Shown: piece by piece, positions 23,723-35,522 of the stretch
How the letters are laid out: the number at the start of each line of letters is the position of its first letter
Position numbering within the stretch: the first letter of the stretch is position 1
Program-made: the position numbers and the translations under genes
Assembly (NCBI RefSeq): GCF_001625215.2
Contig: NC_030383.2
Coordinates: 5,654,779-5,718,778 of the forward strand
DNA from: Daucus carota subsp. sativus
Taxonomy: Eukaryota; Streptophyta; Magnoliopsida; Apiales; Apiaceae
DNA: 64,000 nt
Direction: 5' to 3'
The notes under the pieces: model-generated
The model's input: only the letters and a program-made list of their open reading frames with translations
Database searches by the model: none
Told to the model about the DNA's origin: nothing

Positions 23723-26089
23723 TCACGCATTAGTCCAGACACGTCCAGCACGCGACAGTTTTTCCTTTGCATAATTGCCATAGCCTTTTTTAGGCTTTCG
23801 ACTGTTGAGGACACCTTCGAGGGTGAGCAATGCATCTTGAAACTTACGGATTTTGAGGAAACCCATAATCATAGTTGCCTCATTTCCGGAGACTTTTGCC
23901 GTCTTCATGACCCTGTCGACAAGCTTAACTAGAGTGTCTTCCATTGATAAAGCACAAAGTCCTTCTGCCAACATGAAGAATGAAGAGAACTCTGGGATAT
24001 GACCTTTATCAGTCATCTCAATCACAAAATCAACAGCCTCTGCTACAGGTCCTCCACCAGAACACAGCCCTCTAAAGACAATTACATAAGAACCTGAATC
24101 AGGTGGATCACCTTTCTTCTCCATTTCTCTAAAAAGTCTCATGGCTTCATCAGTTCTTTTACGATCAAAGAGTGCTCGAAGAATAGGATTATAAGATGGC
24201 GGAGCCATGACCATGCCATTCATCTCGATGCTTCTTAAGAGCTTAGCTGCGACCTCAATTCTCCCAGCTCTGCACATGCCATTAATAAGGGTTCCGTAGG
24301 TGATAACATCTGCTTCACAACCATTTGAAGTCATAGTCTGGACTATATCTGCTGCCTTTTTTACATCACCCTCTCTGCAGTAGTGATTGAGAAGGGAATT
24401 GTAGGTGTATCTATCAGGCTTGAATCCTTCCATAATCATCTGGTCCATAAGATGAGAAACCGCCTGCATTCTCTTTCTCTTAGAAAGGCCATTGATAAGG
24501 GTGTTGTAGGTTCTTACATTTCTTGAAACACCATGGAGTTCCATCTGATCAAAGATTTCCTCTGCTTCTTCAATTTTGTCATTCTTGCAGAACCCATCAA
24601 TAAGGGTATTATATGTTATTACACTACGCGCACATCCACTTGATTCCATTTGTTTCAGAAGGCTCAGAGCTTCATCTAGTCGCCCTCTAGAACAAAGACA
24701 GTCAATGAGCATATTGTAGGTAAATTCATCAGGTTGGCATCCTTGGTTATGCATATCTCTAAACAAATCCATGGCAATTTCGTAGTTGCTGCTCAAGCAG
24801 AGACCCTGGATCAGAGAATTAAATGTACAGACATCAGGGAAGACACCCTTGCTTGCGAGAACACGAGCAAGCTCTGTAGCTTCTTCAACTTGGTTCTCCT
24901 TGCACATGGTGCTAATTATGGTGTTATATGTGACTGTGTTTGGGGAGCAATTCTTGGAAAGCATCAAGTTAAGAACTTCCATTGCCTCGTCAATTTTGCT
25001 TGATTTACACAATCCAGAAATCAGAGTGTTGTATGAATATATATCTGGATCAAACCCCTCCTGAAGCATTATATCCAGGATTTCCATAGCATGATTAAGA
25101 TATCCCGCTTTGCACAACCCGTTGATCAAAGTATTATACGTGAACTGGTCAGGAGGAAATCCTTTAGTAGTCATCTCTTCCACAAAGTTCAAAGCTTCTG
25201 CAATTTTACCCTCTTTACAATAACCATTAATCAGAACATTTATTGTTATATTGCTCGAGGGGCATTGAGCTGCAATCATTTGGTCTCTCATTCTCAAAGC
25301 ACCTTTAAAATTTCCCTCCTCGATATACCCCTGCATTATTGTCGTATAAGTCTTCTCATCTGGCACCAAACCATAAGTACTCATCTCTTCCATCATCAAA
25401 ATTGCAGGTCTAACTTGATGAGCTTTACACAATGCCTTGATCAATATATTGAAGGTAGAAACATCTGGTTTCACTCCTTTATTCGTCATCAAAGAATGAA
25501 CCGTTTCAACCAATCTCAACTTGTTTCCATCAACAAGAACATTCAACAAGAAGTTATACGTGAACGTGTGTGGTTCCAATGCAAATTCTTGCTCCATAAT
25601 ATCAAGAACACCAATAGCTTCATCATACAAACCAAACTTAGCATAACTTTCAATCAAAATAAAGAAAGTACCTTCAACAACCTCACAACGAGAACGCTTC
25701 ATATCATCTAAAACACTCCTGATCGAATCAAACTTCCCAACATTCCCAAGCTTCCGCAGAATTTCCTCATATATCGATAACGTGGGCTTAAAATTAGACT
25801 GTTCCAAAGCCCAATTAAACAGCTGGAGAGCTGAAGTTTGATCCTTTTCACGACGAAGGGTACTAAGCAGTTCCGCCGGAGTGAAGTCTCCGGACAGTTT
25901 TCGGGCTGAAGCCGGAGGAGTGGTGGATACTGATGATGAACTAGACGATGAAACAGAGGTGAATTGTTGCGGTGAATATGCAAAAGAAACGGTACTCGGA
26001 GATTTAAGACGAAAAGAAAAGGGAACTGGGTGTCCAAAATCATGAGGAAGGCTCCAAGGGTGGAGCTTTAGACAAGAACAAAAAGCCAT
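23723..26089 (-). CDS. MEE40: P-class pentatricopeptide repeat protein, MEE40-like
   Basis: Single-exon gene of 788 codons starting MAFCSCLKLHPWSLPHDFG. The first 60-70 residues are Ser-rich and basic, consistent with an organelle-targeting peptide, probably plastid. From about residue 100 to 740 there is a near-continuous array of 35-residue P-type PPR motifs with repeated YNTLI(D/N)G(L/F)CK signatures. Motif order and specific blocks (KPDVSTFNILIKALCKAHQ, ENQVEEATELARVLASKG, CARSVITYNTLIDGFCK, EFSSFFMLAEGLCALSMEDT) match Arabidopsis At3g53700, maternal effect embryo arrest 40. P-class PPR proteins bind organelle RNA and act in processing, stability or translation. The RNA target is not inferable here. 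No DYW or E domain. The reading frame is intact. Confidence 0.93.
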   Translation of the reverse strand: MAFCSCLKLHPWSLPHDFGHPVPFSFRLKSPSTVSFAYSPQQFTSVSSSSSSSVSTTPPASARKLSGDFTPAELLSTLRREKDQTSALQLFNWALEQSNFKPTLSIYEEILRKLGNVGKFDSIRSVLDDMKRSRCEVVEGTFFILIESYAKFGLYDEAIGVLDIMEQEFALEPHTFTYNFLLNVLVDGNKLRLVETVHSLMTNKGVKPDVSTFNILIKALCKAHQVRPAILMMEEMSTYGLVPDEKTYTTIMQGYIEEGNFKGALRMRDQMIAAQCPSSNITINVLINGYCKEGKIAEALNFVEEMTTKGFPPDQFTYNTLINGLCKAGYLNHAMEILDIMLQEGFDPDIYSYNTLISGLCKSSKIDEAMEVLNLMLSKNCSPNTVTYNTIISTMCKENQVEEATELARVLASKGVFPDVCTFNSLIQGLCLSSNYEIAMDLFRDMHNQGCQPDEFTYNMLIDCLCSRGRLDEALSLLKQMESSGCARSVITYNTLIDGFCKNDKIEEAEEIFDQMELHGVSRNVRTYNTLINGLSKRKRMQAVSHLMDQMIMEGFKPDRYTYNSLLNHYCREGDVKKAADIVQTMTSNGCEADVITYGTLINGMCRAGRIEVAAKLLRSIEMNGMVMAPPSYNPILRALFDRKRTDEAMRLFREMEKKGDPPDSGSYVIVFRGLCSGGGPVAEAVDFVIEMTDKGHIPEFSSFFMLAEGLCALSMEDTLVKLVDRVMKTAKVSGNEATMIMGFLKIRKFQDALLTLEGVLNSRKPKKGYGNYAKEKLSRAGRVWTNA

Positions 26090-27870
26090 TGAAGCAATTC
26101 AACAAACACTTAACATACAACCTTATGAAGCTCAGTTTTAACAAGTAAAAAAGAAATAACAAGAGATTAAAGTGTTCAGAGTGTGTAGATACTGTACTAG
26201 ATAGATAAAAGCGATAAGTTGCACAACAATTGAAAATGATACAGAGATTTTACCATTTCTGTGTCTGAAACAGCGAGAATTGTGAAAGTTCCATTGGATA
26301 AGTCTGTCATAAGCATACTGACTTCGCCGGTGCAAACTTGTACTAGCATCATAAAAAGATTTTTTATTTTCTGCTTTTGTAAAAGGAATAATAAAAAGAC
26401 ATTTTATTAAATTGGTAATCTTCTCTAAAACAAATTAAAATTAAGTGGTCTAATTATTTTGAGGCCCCAGCAAGTAGCATACTGGTAATAAATTTACTCG
26501 ATTTCAAGGGTTTTTTTTTTTCAGAAATCAATTTCAAAATTTTATCTTCATAGATTTTATTATATTCACGTCCATTTAATACGAGATATTTATAAAATAG
26601 ATATATATTTGAATACATCAGAATTTTATGGTCTCTTTTTTTTTTAAAAGATGATCATAGAAGAATTACGATCTTATGTATCTATAAATAATATGTCGTG
26701 ATTTAAAATTGAAAAAATAAATATTATAATTGTCAATTAATAGGGTGAAATCCTTAAATATCTCTTCCTTATCAAACATTGCCCGGAATGACAATGGCCG
26801 GTAAAAATGTCCAAAATGACCACTTGATCACGCATGTGAGGAATACGAGTACTCTATATGCATGTTCAGAATGCGAGTACTTAATTCATGTATATATTCG
26901 GTGTCTGAAAAGTTTTGTATGCGCATTACACAACTGCGTATGTTATGTGTCTGGAATCTGGATGTCTACGCATCTCTTTGATGCGAGTGCGGGGTTACAT
27001 TTTCAATCTTCTAAAATTGTTATGATGTGATCAAACTAAACACACGCAGTAGACAATCGTACGTCGTCGATCTATTTGACATCGACGTCAACATCCTTAC
27101 ACCAATTTATCATCAATTATAGGCCCAGAAATATAATACGAAGTCCTGCGTCTTGATTTTAAATCTTTAGTTTAATGTTGAAGATGTTGAATGAAAGATT
27201 GTGTTATATACAGGTTGCAAAGTGCTTATAAATAGACAATAATGAAGAGGATGCAGTGATGTTATGATCGAAAAGAGATACAGTGAATTGTCTTGGTTTA
27301 ATATACTAAACCAACCAACGCATTCCTTGAATGCATACACCAGTACGTAAATAAGACACAAAACACGATATGAGTTATTTTAGGCACGTAATGTTAGAAT
27401 ATTAGTCATTTAAGGCATTTTCTCCAATTGATGTGATTATTATTTATGATAACAATTGTATTTGTTAACTCCATTTTATGGGACAACTTCATTCCTTTTG
27501 TTTATTGAAAAAAATATATATTTAATATTTAAGATATAAGTTTTAACGTTACACGTCACGATAAGTATATTTATTCTGATTATTATATTAAAATGATTAT
27601 TCATCTACAGACATTTTGATTATCAATTTCAGATTTTTTAAATATATTTTTTTCGAAATTTTTAATACTAGTTTAATTTATAAAATTATTGAAATTATAG
27701 CAGAGCAGCACCTACCTAATATATTAATTCTAATAAAAAGAGGAGTAATTTGACTATGCTTACCACACCAAATATTTAATTATTTCTCTCAACAAACAAC
27801 TCCATAACTTCTTAAAATCCCATAATAAATAGAATTGCCCAATCTTGACTCTTGAGCCCCACACTTCGAG
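26090..27870. other. Intergenic DNA between MEE40-like and TBP genes
   Basis: The first 250 bp probably hold the MEE40-like leader and promoter. The rest is AT-rich, with T-runs near 26511 and 26637 and no recognisable gene. The somewhat GC-richer stretch at 26760-27030 contains an 83-codon ORF of uncertain meaning with no family character. Confidence 0.45.
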
Positions 27871-27876
27871 GAACCT

Positions 27877-27927
27877 TATATATACCCACAACTCTCGCTT
27901 GTCCAGAAGTCCAGAACCTATATAAAC
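27877..27927 (+). promoter_or_regulatory. Two TATA boxes upstream of the TBP gene
   Basis: TATATATA at 27877-27884 and CTATATAAAC at 27918-27927 lie in similar contexts (GAACCTTATATATA and GAACCTATATAAAC), about 41 bp apart. The second, 92 bp before the ATG, is the more consensus-like. If used, transcription would start near 27950 with a leader of about 70 bases. Confidence 0.55.
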
Positions 27928-28018
27928 ACAATTCATCCCAGCTTCAAAGCCTTTGCGCCGCACTCACACAAAACTCATCTTCAACACTTCAACTTCAAGA
28001 GTACTTAGCACACAATTA

Positions 28019-28579
28019 ATGGATCATCACTCAGGACTCGTGCCCACAATTCAGAACATAGTCTCGACGGTGAACCTGGATTGTCGCTTGGACTTGAAAC
28101 GCATTGCGTTATCCGCAAGAAACGCTGAGTACAACCCTAAGAGATTCGCCGCTGTGATCATGCGGATAAAAGAGCCCAAAACAACTGCCTTGATATTCTC
28201 TTCGGGGAAGCTTGTGATCACTGGAGCCAAAAGCGAAGACAAGGCCAGACTGGCTGCGCGAAAGTTCGCCAGAGTGGTGGAGAAGATTGGGTACCCTGTG
28301 AGGTTCAGAGAGTTCAAGATTCAGAACATGGTTGGGTCTTGTGACTTGGGGTTTCCTATTAGGCTCGAGGGGATCTCGATTCATCATGCTGCGTTTTCGA
28401 GTTACGAGCCTGAGTTGTTTCCGGGGTTGGTTTATAGGATGAAGGATCCCAAGATTGTGCTTCTTGTGTTTGTTTCTGGGAAGATTGTGATCACGGGAGG
28501 GAAGAGGAAGGAGGAGATTTATAAAGCCTTTGCGAATATCTATCCTGTTCTTACTGAGTTTCGGAAGATTGTTACGTAA
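28019..28579 (+). CDS. TBP: TATA-box-binding protein, intronless and divergent
   Basis: A single-exon ORF of 186 residues starts [20 protein letters not shown], the first ATG after the TATA boxes. It consists of the two direct TBP repeats (about residues 8-95 and 98-185) that form the DNA-binding saddle. The four intercalating phenylalanines correspond to F43, F60, F134 and F151 and all are present. The basic H2 helix ([14 protein letters not shown]) and the TFIIB-contact stirrup ([10 protein letters not shown]) are kept. Compared with plant TBPs there are many changes: KLVITGAK for [16 protein letters not shown] for [18 protein letters not shown] for LEGLAYSHGA, and [12 protein letters not shown]. 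Standard plant TBP genes contain introns, so this copy probably arose by retroposition. The frame is intact, suggesting selection. No plant N-terminal extension beyond about 7 residues. Confidence 0.93.
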   Translation: MDHHSGLVPTIQNIVSTVNLDCRLDLKRIALSARNAEYNPKRFAAVIMRIKEPKTTALIFSSGKLVITGAKSEDKARLAARKFARVVEKIGYPVRFREFKIQNMVGSCDLGFPIRLEGISIHHAAFSSYEPELFPGLVYRMKDPKIVLLVFVSGKIVITGGKRKEEIYKAFANIYPVLTEFRKIVT

Positions 28580-30534
28580 TTTGAACCTGATTGTGGCAAT
28601 ACTTGCCACTAAGGGAGGAAAAGGAGTGCAGAATTGGATATATTGCGGCTAAGTTTGGAACAGTACAATGACTCGAAGGATTTTCCTACATATTGTAATT
28701 TTTCCTCTGCCTCATTTGACTCTGTTTATGTAAATTAAACTTAAATCTTGATGGTCTTGTTGAATGATAATATACCATGCAGAAAATTTTATGGTCAGTA
28801 AAGGAAATCTTTAGTAAATACTCATGTATCATCGCCTGCACCAGGGCATGATTTACATATCAGGCATCTTCCTGACTTGTGCCTTCACATAGAGTTAGAG
28901 ATCTTTTGGCTCAATAGTATGCATATGTACTGTATGATCCAGTTTACAAATTAAGGGCCCCCTCCTCTAAATTTTTAGGATTATTGCTGACTTTCCTAAT
29001 GAAATAGGGACTTTAATTGATATTCGTGTTGGATATCAGATCTTTAGAAGATAGAATAGAAGCTTGCTGACTTCTTTTATGGTTATGGGTTGGCTATATC
29101 TTTGTGAGGTATAGTACAGAGCTGATGCTGAGAGTCACCCTGTCTAGTTAATGTGAGGAGTTTGGAGATGAAATCTACAATTTCTCCATCTAATGAATCA
29201 TGAGAGAAGAAACACACATAATTATACCTGACTAGCCGCTGATAGTATATATATGAGTGAGACACATCCGAGGAGGAGGAGGACTAGGGTGCGATTTGGA
29301 GTTATCAACCAGATGTTTGGGAGGGCAGGGGAGTCACGGGGGACACGTGCCCCCCTTTAAAAAATTGACATTTTTTCACAATTCTAAATTTTACAAATTA
29401 TAGAATTGCCTCCTAGATATTTGAAAATTTATAAATGTTTTCCGAAAATTTGTTTGGTGTCCTTGAGAAAATTCCTCCTAAATCCGTTCCCGGAGGATTT
29501 TGGTATGGGTGATCAACCCATGGCATTCAATAGGCCCAAGAGGTTCTAGAAAAACCTTATACATTTGAATCCGCTTCTAATCCAAGTTGTCACATCTTGT
29601 CAGTGTTCTTCATTCACCTTCTCTTTAGCTTCCATGTAGTCCATATTGCAGAGGATGTCACAACGTAAGATGGAGACCGATTCCCAGGCCTATGCAGGCA
29701 TTAAACTAGATTCAATTTCTCTGCCTCCAAGCTTTAACTGTTTTCCTGTCTTTCTTAAAATTCCTTGCCCTGCAATTGCCCCAGAAAATGTACACTACAC
29801 GAATGGACTCTTGCCAGAGTTGATAACTTAACAATTGATATAGCCACGACTTAATTTGATATTGGTGAATCATCCTTAAAATTATAATTTGTAAACACCA
29901 GAGTATGTTTCTTCTTCATCGACGATATTTTGTATTGTTGTTTTTGCAATCTGAGCATGGGCCAGAGTTTGTTATCAAACAAGCACAAGACACTCAGCAG
30001 GGCGCAGCAACATGGTGCATTGATGGGTAATAATATGCTCTGCTCGAACAGCAGGTTGGTTTTTCAACTGCCTGCTTGGCTGCTTTAGATTCACTCATTA
30101 CACCAGTACATTATGTCGATCTGTTACCAGTAGTTCTTTTTACCCATTAAAAAAAATAATAAAATTATCGCTTAGTCTTTAAATATAATACTCTTGCCGT
30201 TCAATTCATTTATATATAGCTTTTTTATAACTTGACATGTATTTTGAAATATATATAATGTATAGTGTTATAATTTATTTAATATAATTTATAAAATTAT
30301 ATTTTATTAGAATATTAAAATATATTAGTGTGGGTTTTTTTTATGTATTGAAGAGTTTCAACATAATTATTCGATTATTTTATCAGTTGACTGGATATGG
30401 ATCAAATGTATTTTAATAACGTGGAGCGTTACTTATTTAACTTCTGAAAATAATAAAAAAATTGTCAGTTAAATTTATGTACCTGGTCTGTATCTCGTGA
30501 GAATACTTATTTTAACGGAATCCTAGTTAAATTA
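28580..30534. other. TBP 3' region and intergenic DNA with transposon remnants
   Basis: The first 200 bp are probably TBP 3' untranslated sequence. At 29325-29505 a GGGGGACACGTGCCCCCC near-palindrome followed by AAAAATT-rich sequence and AAATCCGTTCCCGG resembles debris widespread near plant transposons. A 61-codon ORF at 29646-29831 has ordinary composition but no recognisable family and is not called as a gene. Confidence 0.4.
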
Positions 30535-31005
30535 GGGGTGTATTCGACTGGGAAGTTAAAAGATTTTTATTTTTTTATGAAACTTGACGGGTATTCAATT
30601 GTGATTGTTTAAAATTCATTAAAATTTTGGAATATTCTATTGAGATTTTAAATTATATTACAAAACCTAATGATATTCAATCAGGATTTTAAATTATGCT
30701 TAAAAATCTAATGGTATTCGATTATTGTTTAAAATCCATTAAATTCGGTTGGTATTCAAATTCTGATTATTTTTTGAGATTTTATAAAATAATGAATTTT
30801 GGGAGATTTCACAATGTATTTTAAGTTTTTTGCAAAATCTTTGAAATTCTGAAGTATAATGGTTAAAATACTAAAAGATCGAGGATCTATATCAAGACTT
30901 ATCGAGAATCCGCGTAAAATCAAAATCACATACAATATATTAAAATTCATAACAAAAAGAATCTATTAAAATCTTAATTGAATATTGGTTAATTGAATAC
31001 ACTCC
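30535..31005. mobile_element. MITE, GTGTATTCGATTGGG family, copy 2
   Basis: The left end GGGGTGTATTCGACTGGG is mirrored at the right by TTAATTGAATACACTCC. Interior units such as AATGGTATTCGATT and TTTAAATTATGCTTAAAA repeat as in copy 1. TTA precedes the left end, as a Tourist-type target would, but a matching TTA/TAA on the right was not certain. Confidence 0.65.
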
Positions 31006-31528
31006 TGTGATCAATCCAGTTGATTTTCGAATTTGGACACTCGATACAGACTTCAGGAACAAAAACACAACGTCTAGTTAGTTGCAATCTAGATAAACGT
31101 TCAAACTTCAGTCCAGATAGACAGAGTCACCGAAATAGAGATACAAATAGATTTTAGCTTGATTTTGAGATTAAATAAAGACATAATGTTCTAAAAATTA
31201 TAGATTAATTTTTTAAAAAATTCAATAATATATCAATTATATTGTAATTTAAATTAAAATTTTTGATTTATTCAAAACAGTTTTGATAAATCCTCTTAAA
31301 ATTTTCAATTAACATATAATTGATTAATTTCGATTTCTAATTCTTACTTAGTCGTCATAAAAATAGCACGGCGAGTCTGTGAGATACATTAAAAAGATAT
31401 AAAAATGCATGCATCAGGAGAAACTTGATTCTGATTTATAACTTATTGGTTCCATTAGTAAAATATCAAGACACAAGCATAAGCAGGAACACAGACACTG
31501 TCACACTTCACAGTACATCTAAAACAAA

Positions 31529-31789
31529 TCAACTCTCTTTAGATCCCTCATCAGACACGCTCTTGCACTTGAGATCCTTGGACATTTCCTCCGCCGACTT
31601 CACCGCTGGCGCCTGTGGGGGAGCAGCGCCACCGTGTCGAGGCAGCGGCGGCGCTTGGTTTGGCGGCGGAACGACAATGTTTCCGCCGCTGTTTTCGGCA
31701 GGAGGAGGGGCGGAGAGATCATCAGGGAGCATGAAAATGCCTTGGGAGGGCCTCCTGCGGTGGCGAGAAGGAGCAGCTTTTTCAGACAT
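31529..31789 (-). CDS. Small proline-rich protein, function unknown
   Basis: An 86-residue ORF starts MSEKAAPSRHRRRPSQGIFM. A basic N-terminal patch with RHRRRPSQG is followed by LPDDLSAPPPAEN, a Pro/Gly/Ala-rich middle and a Ser/Lys-rich tail ending DEGSKES. The frame is open further upstream to 31909, but the 31789 ATG is preferred: it lies about 45 bp after a TATA-like sequence (AATATAAACC on the minus strand, near 31830) and begins the compositionally distinct region. No signal peptide or membrane span. RRRPS could be a basophilic kinase site, which is inference. By position it might match the unnamed gene between the dehydrogenase and PHD genes in Arabidopsis, but I cannot confirm that. 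Confidence 0.65.
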   Translation of the reverse strand: MSEKAAPSRHRRRPSQGIFMLPDDLSAPPPAENSGGNIVVPPPNQAPPLPRHGGAAPPQAPAVKSAEEMSKDLKCKSVSDEGSKES

Positions 31790-31909
31790 GTTTGAGAGTG
31801 GGGTTGTTGTGTGAGGTGAGGGGAGGGGGTTTATATTTTTGAGGTACAGTGAATGCGGGGAACTCAAGGAAATGGATGGTGTTATAATGTGTTGACTCTG
31901 ATTTTGCAT

Positions 31910-33680
31910 TTACTGCATCTGGATTCCTTTGCAGATAAAAAAGTAGCGTGCGTATTTATTGGTACATCCAATGTACCTAACTACCATCTTCATCTCTACT
32001 TAAATTTGGCAAAAGTCCATTTAATAGAGTATTTCGGTGATTATTACCTCTTTTAGTCCTCAATTTTGATTTATTAGAGATGAGTACTCGTATTTTGAAA
32101 TGTGATAGTTAACACTTCAAAGTTCATGATGTGTTACATTATAAATCTTCTTTCAAAAATTTCTGTTAACGTTAAAATATGAGTTGTTTGTCCATGACAT
32201 TTTCGTACTTGTATAATATAATTTTTGATTTTTACGAAAAACACATATATACTAATTCGATTTTAGATTTTAAAAAATTTAATTCTTTTGTAATAGAATC
32301 AGTTAAATAAAGTATGATTTAATTGTATTTTTTTAAAATCATATTATGCGAACGAAATATGAGATTGTTTTTTTTACAAGTTAAGAAATTGTTTTTCGAG
32401 AAAAAAATATTTTAGGTCATTTTAATAAGATCAAAATTCTTAGTAATGATAATTGGGAGTATTAGTAATGAAGTAAAAAAAATATGCAATAAAATCAAAT
32501 CATTAGATGATTTTTTTGATAAAAAAAAAACAAAATTAAATTATGCAAGTACGAAAATGTCTCTGAATTAACACCTCGTATTTAACTTTAACGGAATTTT
32601 TTAACAGAATGGTTACAAACTGCAACACATTATGAATTTTGGAGTGTCAACTATCACGTTTTAAAGTACAGATACTCATCTGCCAATAAGTCAGAGTTAA
32701 GTGTTACAAATTGCAATAATCTCCTCTCTTTAATAATATTAACCCATTTGCCCCGATTAGCAATTAATTGTTATCTGGCAATAAATTAAATTAATTGTTT
32801 TGAATATATCAATAGATTAATCTTTTTAACTAGCTGGATTGTTTAAAATTAAATTGCTCAATAATTAAATGATACATTAATTTCTAGTGTTCATTTTGAC
32901 AATGGATGCTTATATGCCTTACAAATTAGTGTCTATTCTAATACTATTCGGATGAGACAGAGTCGAACCCGGGTCTCCGGGGACAACAGAGGATAAACCC
33001 ACCATTTGGACAGTGTTTTAAAAAGATACGAGACTAAAAATATCTTATCAAACTGTCTAATACAATACACACGATCTTATAAATTTCACATACTAGGATC
33101 TCATACCAGATATCTCACAATAATTTTTTATTTGAAAAGAGTAGTCGATATATGTTAGAGGTTTTCATAACATGGTCGTCAAATTGACAAAAACGACACA
33201 TCATTGTCTCCTCTTTTGACCAACTTAACTTGCTAATAGTTAAAATTGAATTTTAATTGTGTTAAAAAAAAAATTCAAACTCAATTTAATTGGGTTGAGT
33301 TAGGGTTTTATTTATTTCAGCCAACCCAACCAGACATGATATTATGAGCATGTGCTATTGTTCACGTTTTTTTTAATTACTGAATTGAAACGGTATTGTA
33401 AATGAGCAATGTTAAGAATATCAAAATACAGATAACATGTTTTAATTAGTAAAATGATGTGGATAGTTAGAGGAGGACCATGACATTTGTAAGAGATTAG
33501 TCAATGATAACTTGACATGTCATATTTTGAGATATTTTTCTGGAAAATATAACATTTCTTTATAAATTTCATTAGTGGTTAATCTTTTACTTACTACAGA
33601 TTCCACACCTATGCACACTTTATATACGGTACACTCTAAAAACTCTGAAAAGCACGAGAGTAGACAAACAACGTATATTT
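31910..33680. other. AT-rich intergenic DNA
   Basis: No gene is seen. The stretches around 32080-32160 and 32560-32680 share inverted similarity (for example AACACTTCAAAGTTCATGAT against TATGAATTTTGGAGTGTCAA), forming a loose inverted repeat of about 600 bp overall that may be another non-autonomous element. GAGTCGAACCCGGGTCTCC at 32951 resembles the minus-strand B-box region of a tRNA-derived repeat. Confidence 0.4.
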
Positions 33681-34048
33681 AGGGTCTGTTTGGGAGTGCT
33701 GTTAAAAATTGCTGTGCTGTCAGAAAAAGTGCTGGTAAAATAAGTGCTGTTGTAGAAATCAGATAACTGTTTGGTAATTTTTTGATATTTACTTATTTTG
33801 AGTTATAATATAAAAAAAATAATGTTTTTGGTGAGATTTTATAATGAAATTTATAACAGCATTCTGCAAAAGCTGAAAAGCAGCTTTTTCCAAAAGCATG
33901 AGAGGACCTGCTTTTTCTAACAGCAGCTTTTCAGCTAAAAGCTGCTGTTCGGAAAAGCTGCTTTTAAATTTACCAAACAGTTTTTCACCTGTTTTTCAGC
34001 AAAAAGCTGCTGTTGCTGTCTGCAACAGCAACCCCAAACAGTGTCTTA
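33681..34048. mobile_element. hAT-like MITE, CTGTTTGGG ends
   Basis: The left end AGGGTCTGTTTGGGAGTGCT and right end AGCAACCCCAAACAGTGTCT are inverted repeats. The interior is dominated by AAAAGCTGCTGTT-type units in both orientations, which would form strong secondary structure. No ORF. Target-site duplication not recognised. Confidence 0.6.
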
Positions 34049-35060
34049 GTGACTAGATTGTATCGCACCAGTGTTTTAAAATATTCAAAACATAAACTAT
34101 GTTAAGTGTTTATCTTTTTATTTTGTATCGACATGAATAATTTGATCTTACTAGCTCTGACCCAAAGTAAAAAATAAAGGCCGAGTTAGAATAAATTTTT
34201 ATGATGGTTTAATATATCATAAACCCAAATTAAATGGGTTGATTTAGTTAATTATTTGTAAACCAACCAACCCGACTGACGAACATTTTGTATTACATGC
34301 TTTACACCAATTTTAATCCGTGATTAAAATTGACCAAATGAGTTTTATCGGCATTTTTTTTGTATATATATAATTATGTTATAAACTTAAATTACTAGAT
34401 TGGTTCATATAATAGTATTAATATTTTTTATTTGAAAAAATAGTTGAAATGCTCGTATACTATTACTTTAGTATTTTAAAACATGTAAGTGCGATCATTA
34501 TAAATTTGCAATACTTACTTCCCAACACAAACTCGTTCTACCAACTTCAAACCAACTACTCACCACCAAACCACTTACAACCGTTATAATATTCAAACTC
34601 GTTATAAACTTACACGAACAACCTTCACGTCCCGCCACGTACTCGCACCTTAATTTTATTTTTTTTACCAATTACTAACGACCGTTATAAACTTGCTTGC
34701 ACATACCTTATTCTATAGACTCGTATCATGGATTTCACGCCTATAATAATATTGTTATTTTGATTTTTACATGTTTTCATACACACACACACACACTTAC
34801 ATATATACATATAAAGAAATTTGATACTTAATTACAAATTCATTTGGACCAATCCCGATTATTAGCTCTCTTCATTTTTCATTTTTCTCTGGTATCCGAT
34901 AGCTAAATCATATAGTACCTGAATCATATAATACGTACATATGTGATGAAGCGAATGTATTGTATATATAAGATTTCGTATATTAATCATTATTTTTACA
35001 AAAAAGAAATATAATAATATTCTGTACACATATGTTTGTGAACTAAACTATTGGGAGATC
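34049..35060. other. AT-rich intergenic DNA
   Basis: No gene is seen. A (CA)n run lies at about 34781-34798. The remainder is AT-rich with no recognisable repeats or coding potential. Confidence 0.5.
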
Positions 35061-35522
35061 AAATCGAGATTTTAAAAATTTTCTTTTATTTATGAAATTC
35101 AAAGGTATTCAACTAAGATCTTATAAAATGTAACAGAATTTTAAGATATTTAATTGAGATTTGGAATTATGCTTCATAATCTGGTGGTATTCAATCATGA
35201 TTTTAAATTATATCTTAAAAATCGATGATATTCAATTGAGATCATTTAAAATCTATTAAAATCTGAGGGCATCTAAAGATTGATGGATTTCTTCGAAATT
35301 TATAAGATTATGAATTTTGTGACATTGTTCAATGTATTTTAAGATTTCGAAATCCCACCAAAATTCATGAGATTTTAAAACATTATGTTTAAATTTTATA
35401 AAATATGTATCACCTCTTTTACAATTTTATCAAACATCCACACAAAATCAAAATATGAAACAATCCATTAAAATGTATAAACCAAAAACAATCCATCAAA
35501 AAATCCTAGTTGAATACACCCT
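35061..35522. mobile_element. MITE, GTGTATTCGATTGGG family, copy 3 (degenerate left end)
   Basis: The right end CCTAGTTGAATACACCCTC matches the family. The left end is reduced to AAATCGAGATTTTAAAAA. Interior units (TATTCAATTGAGATC, GATTTTAAATTATATC) repeat as in the other two copies. It lies about 1.3 kb upstream of the PHD gene coding start. Confidence 0.6.

Noticed and set aside
25091-25711. 206-codon plus-strand ORF within the MEE40-like gene
   Set aside because: It is antisense to a clearly conserved PPR gene and arises from the repetitive PPR codons.
28109-28609. 166-codon minus-strand ORF overlapping the TBP gene
   Set aside because: It is antisense to a strongly conserved TBP frame and has no similarity to a known family.
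31529-31909. Longer 126-residue version of the small proline-rich protein
   Set aside because: The upstream extension would start before the likely TATA box, and its Ser/Pro/His-rich sequence is typical of translated leader DNA; the 31789 ATG is preferred.
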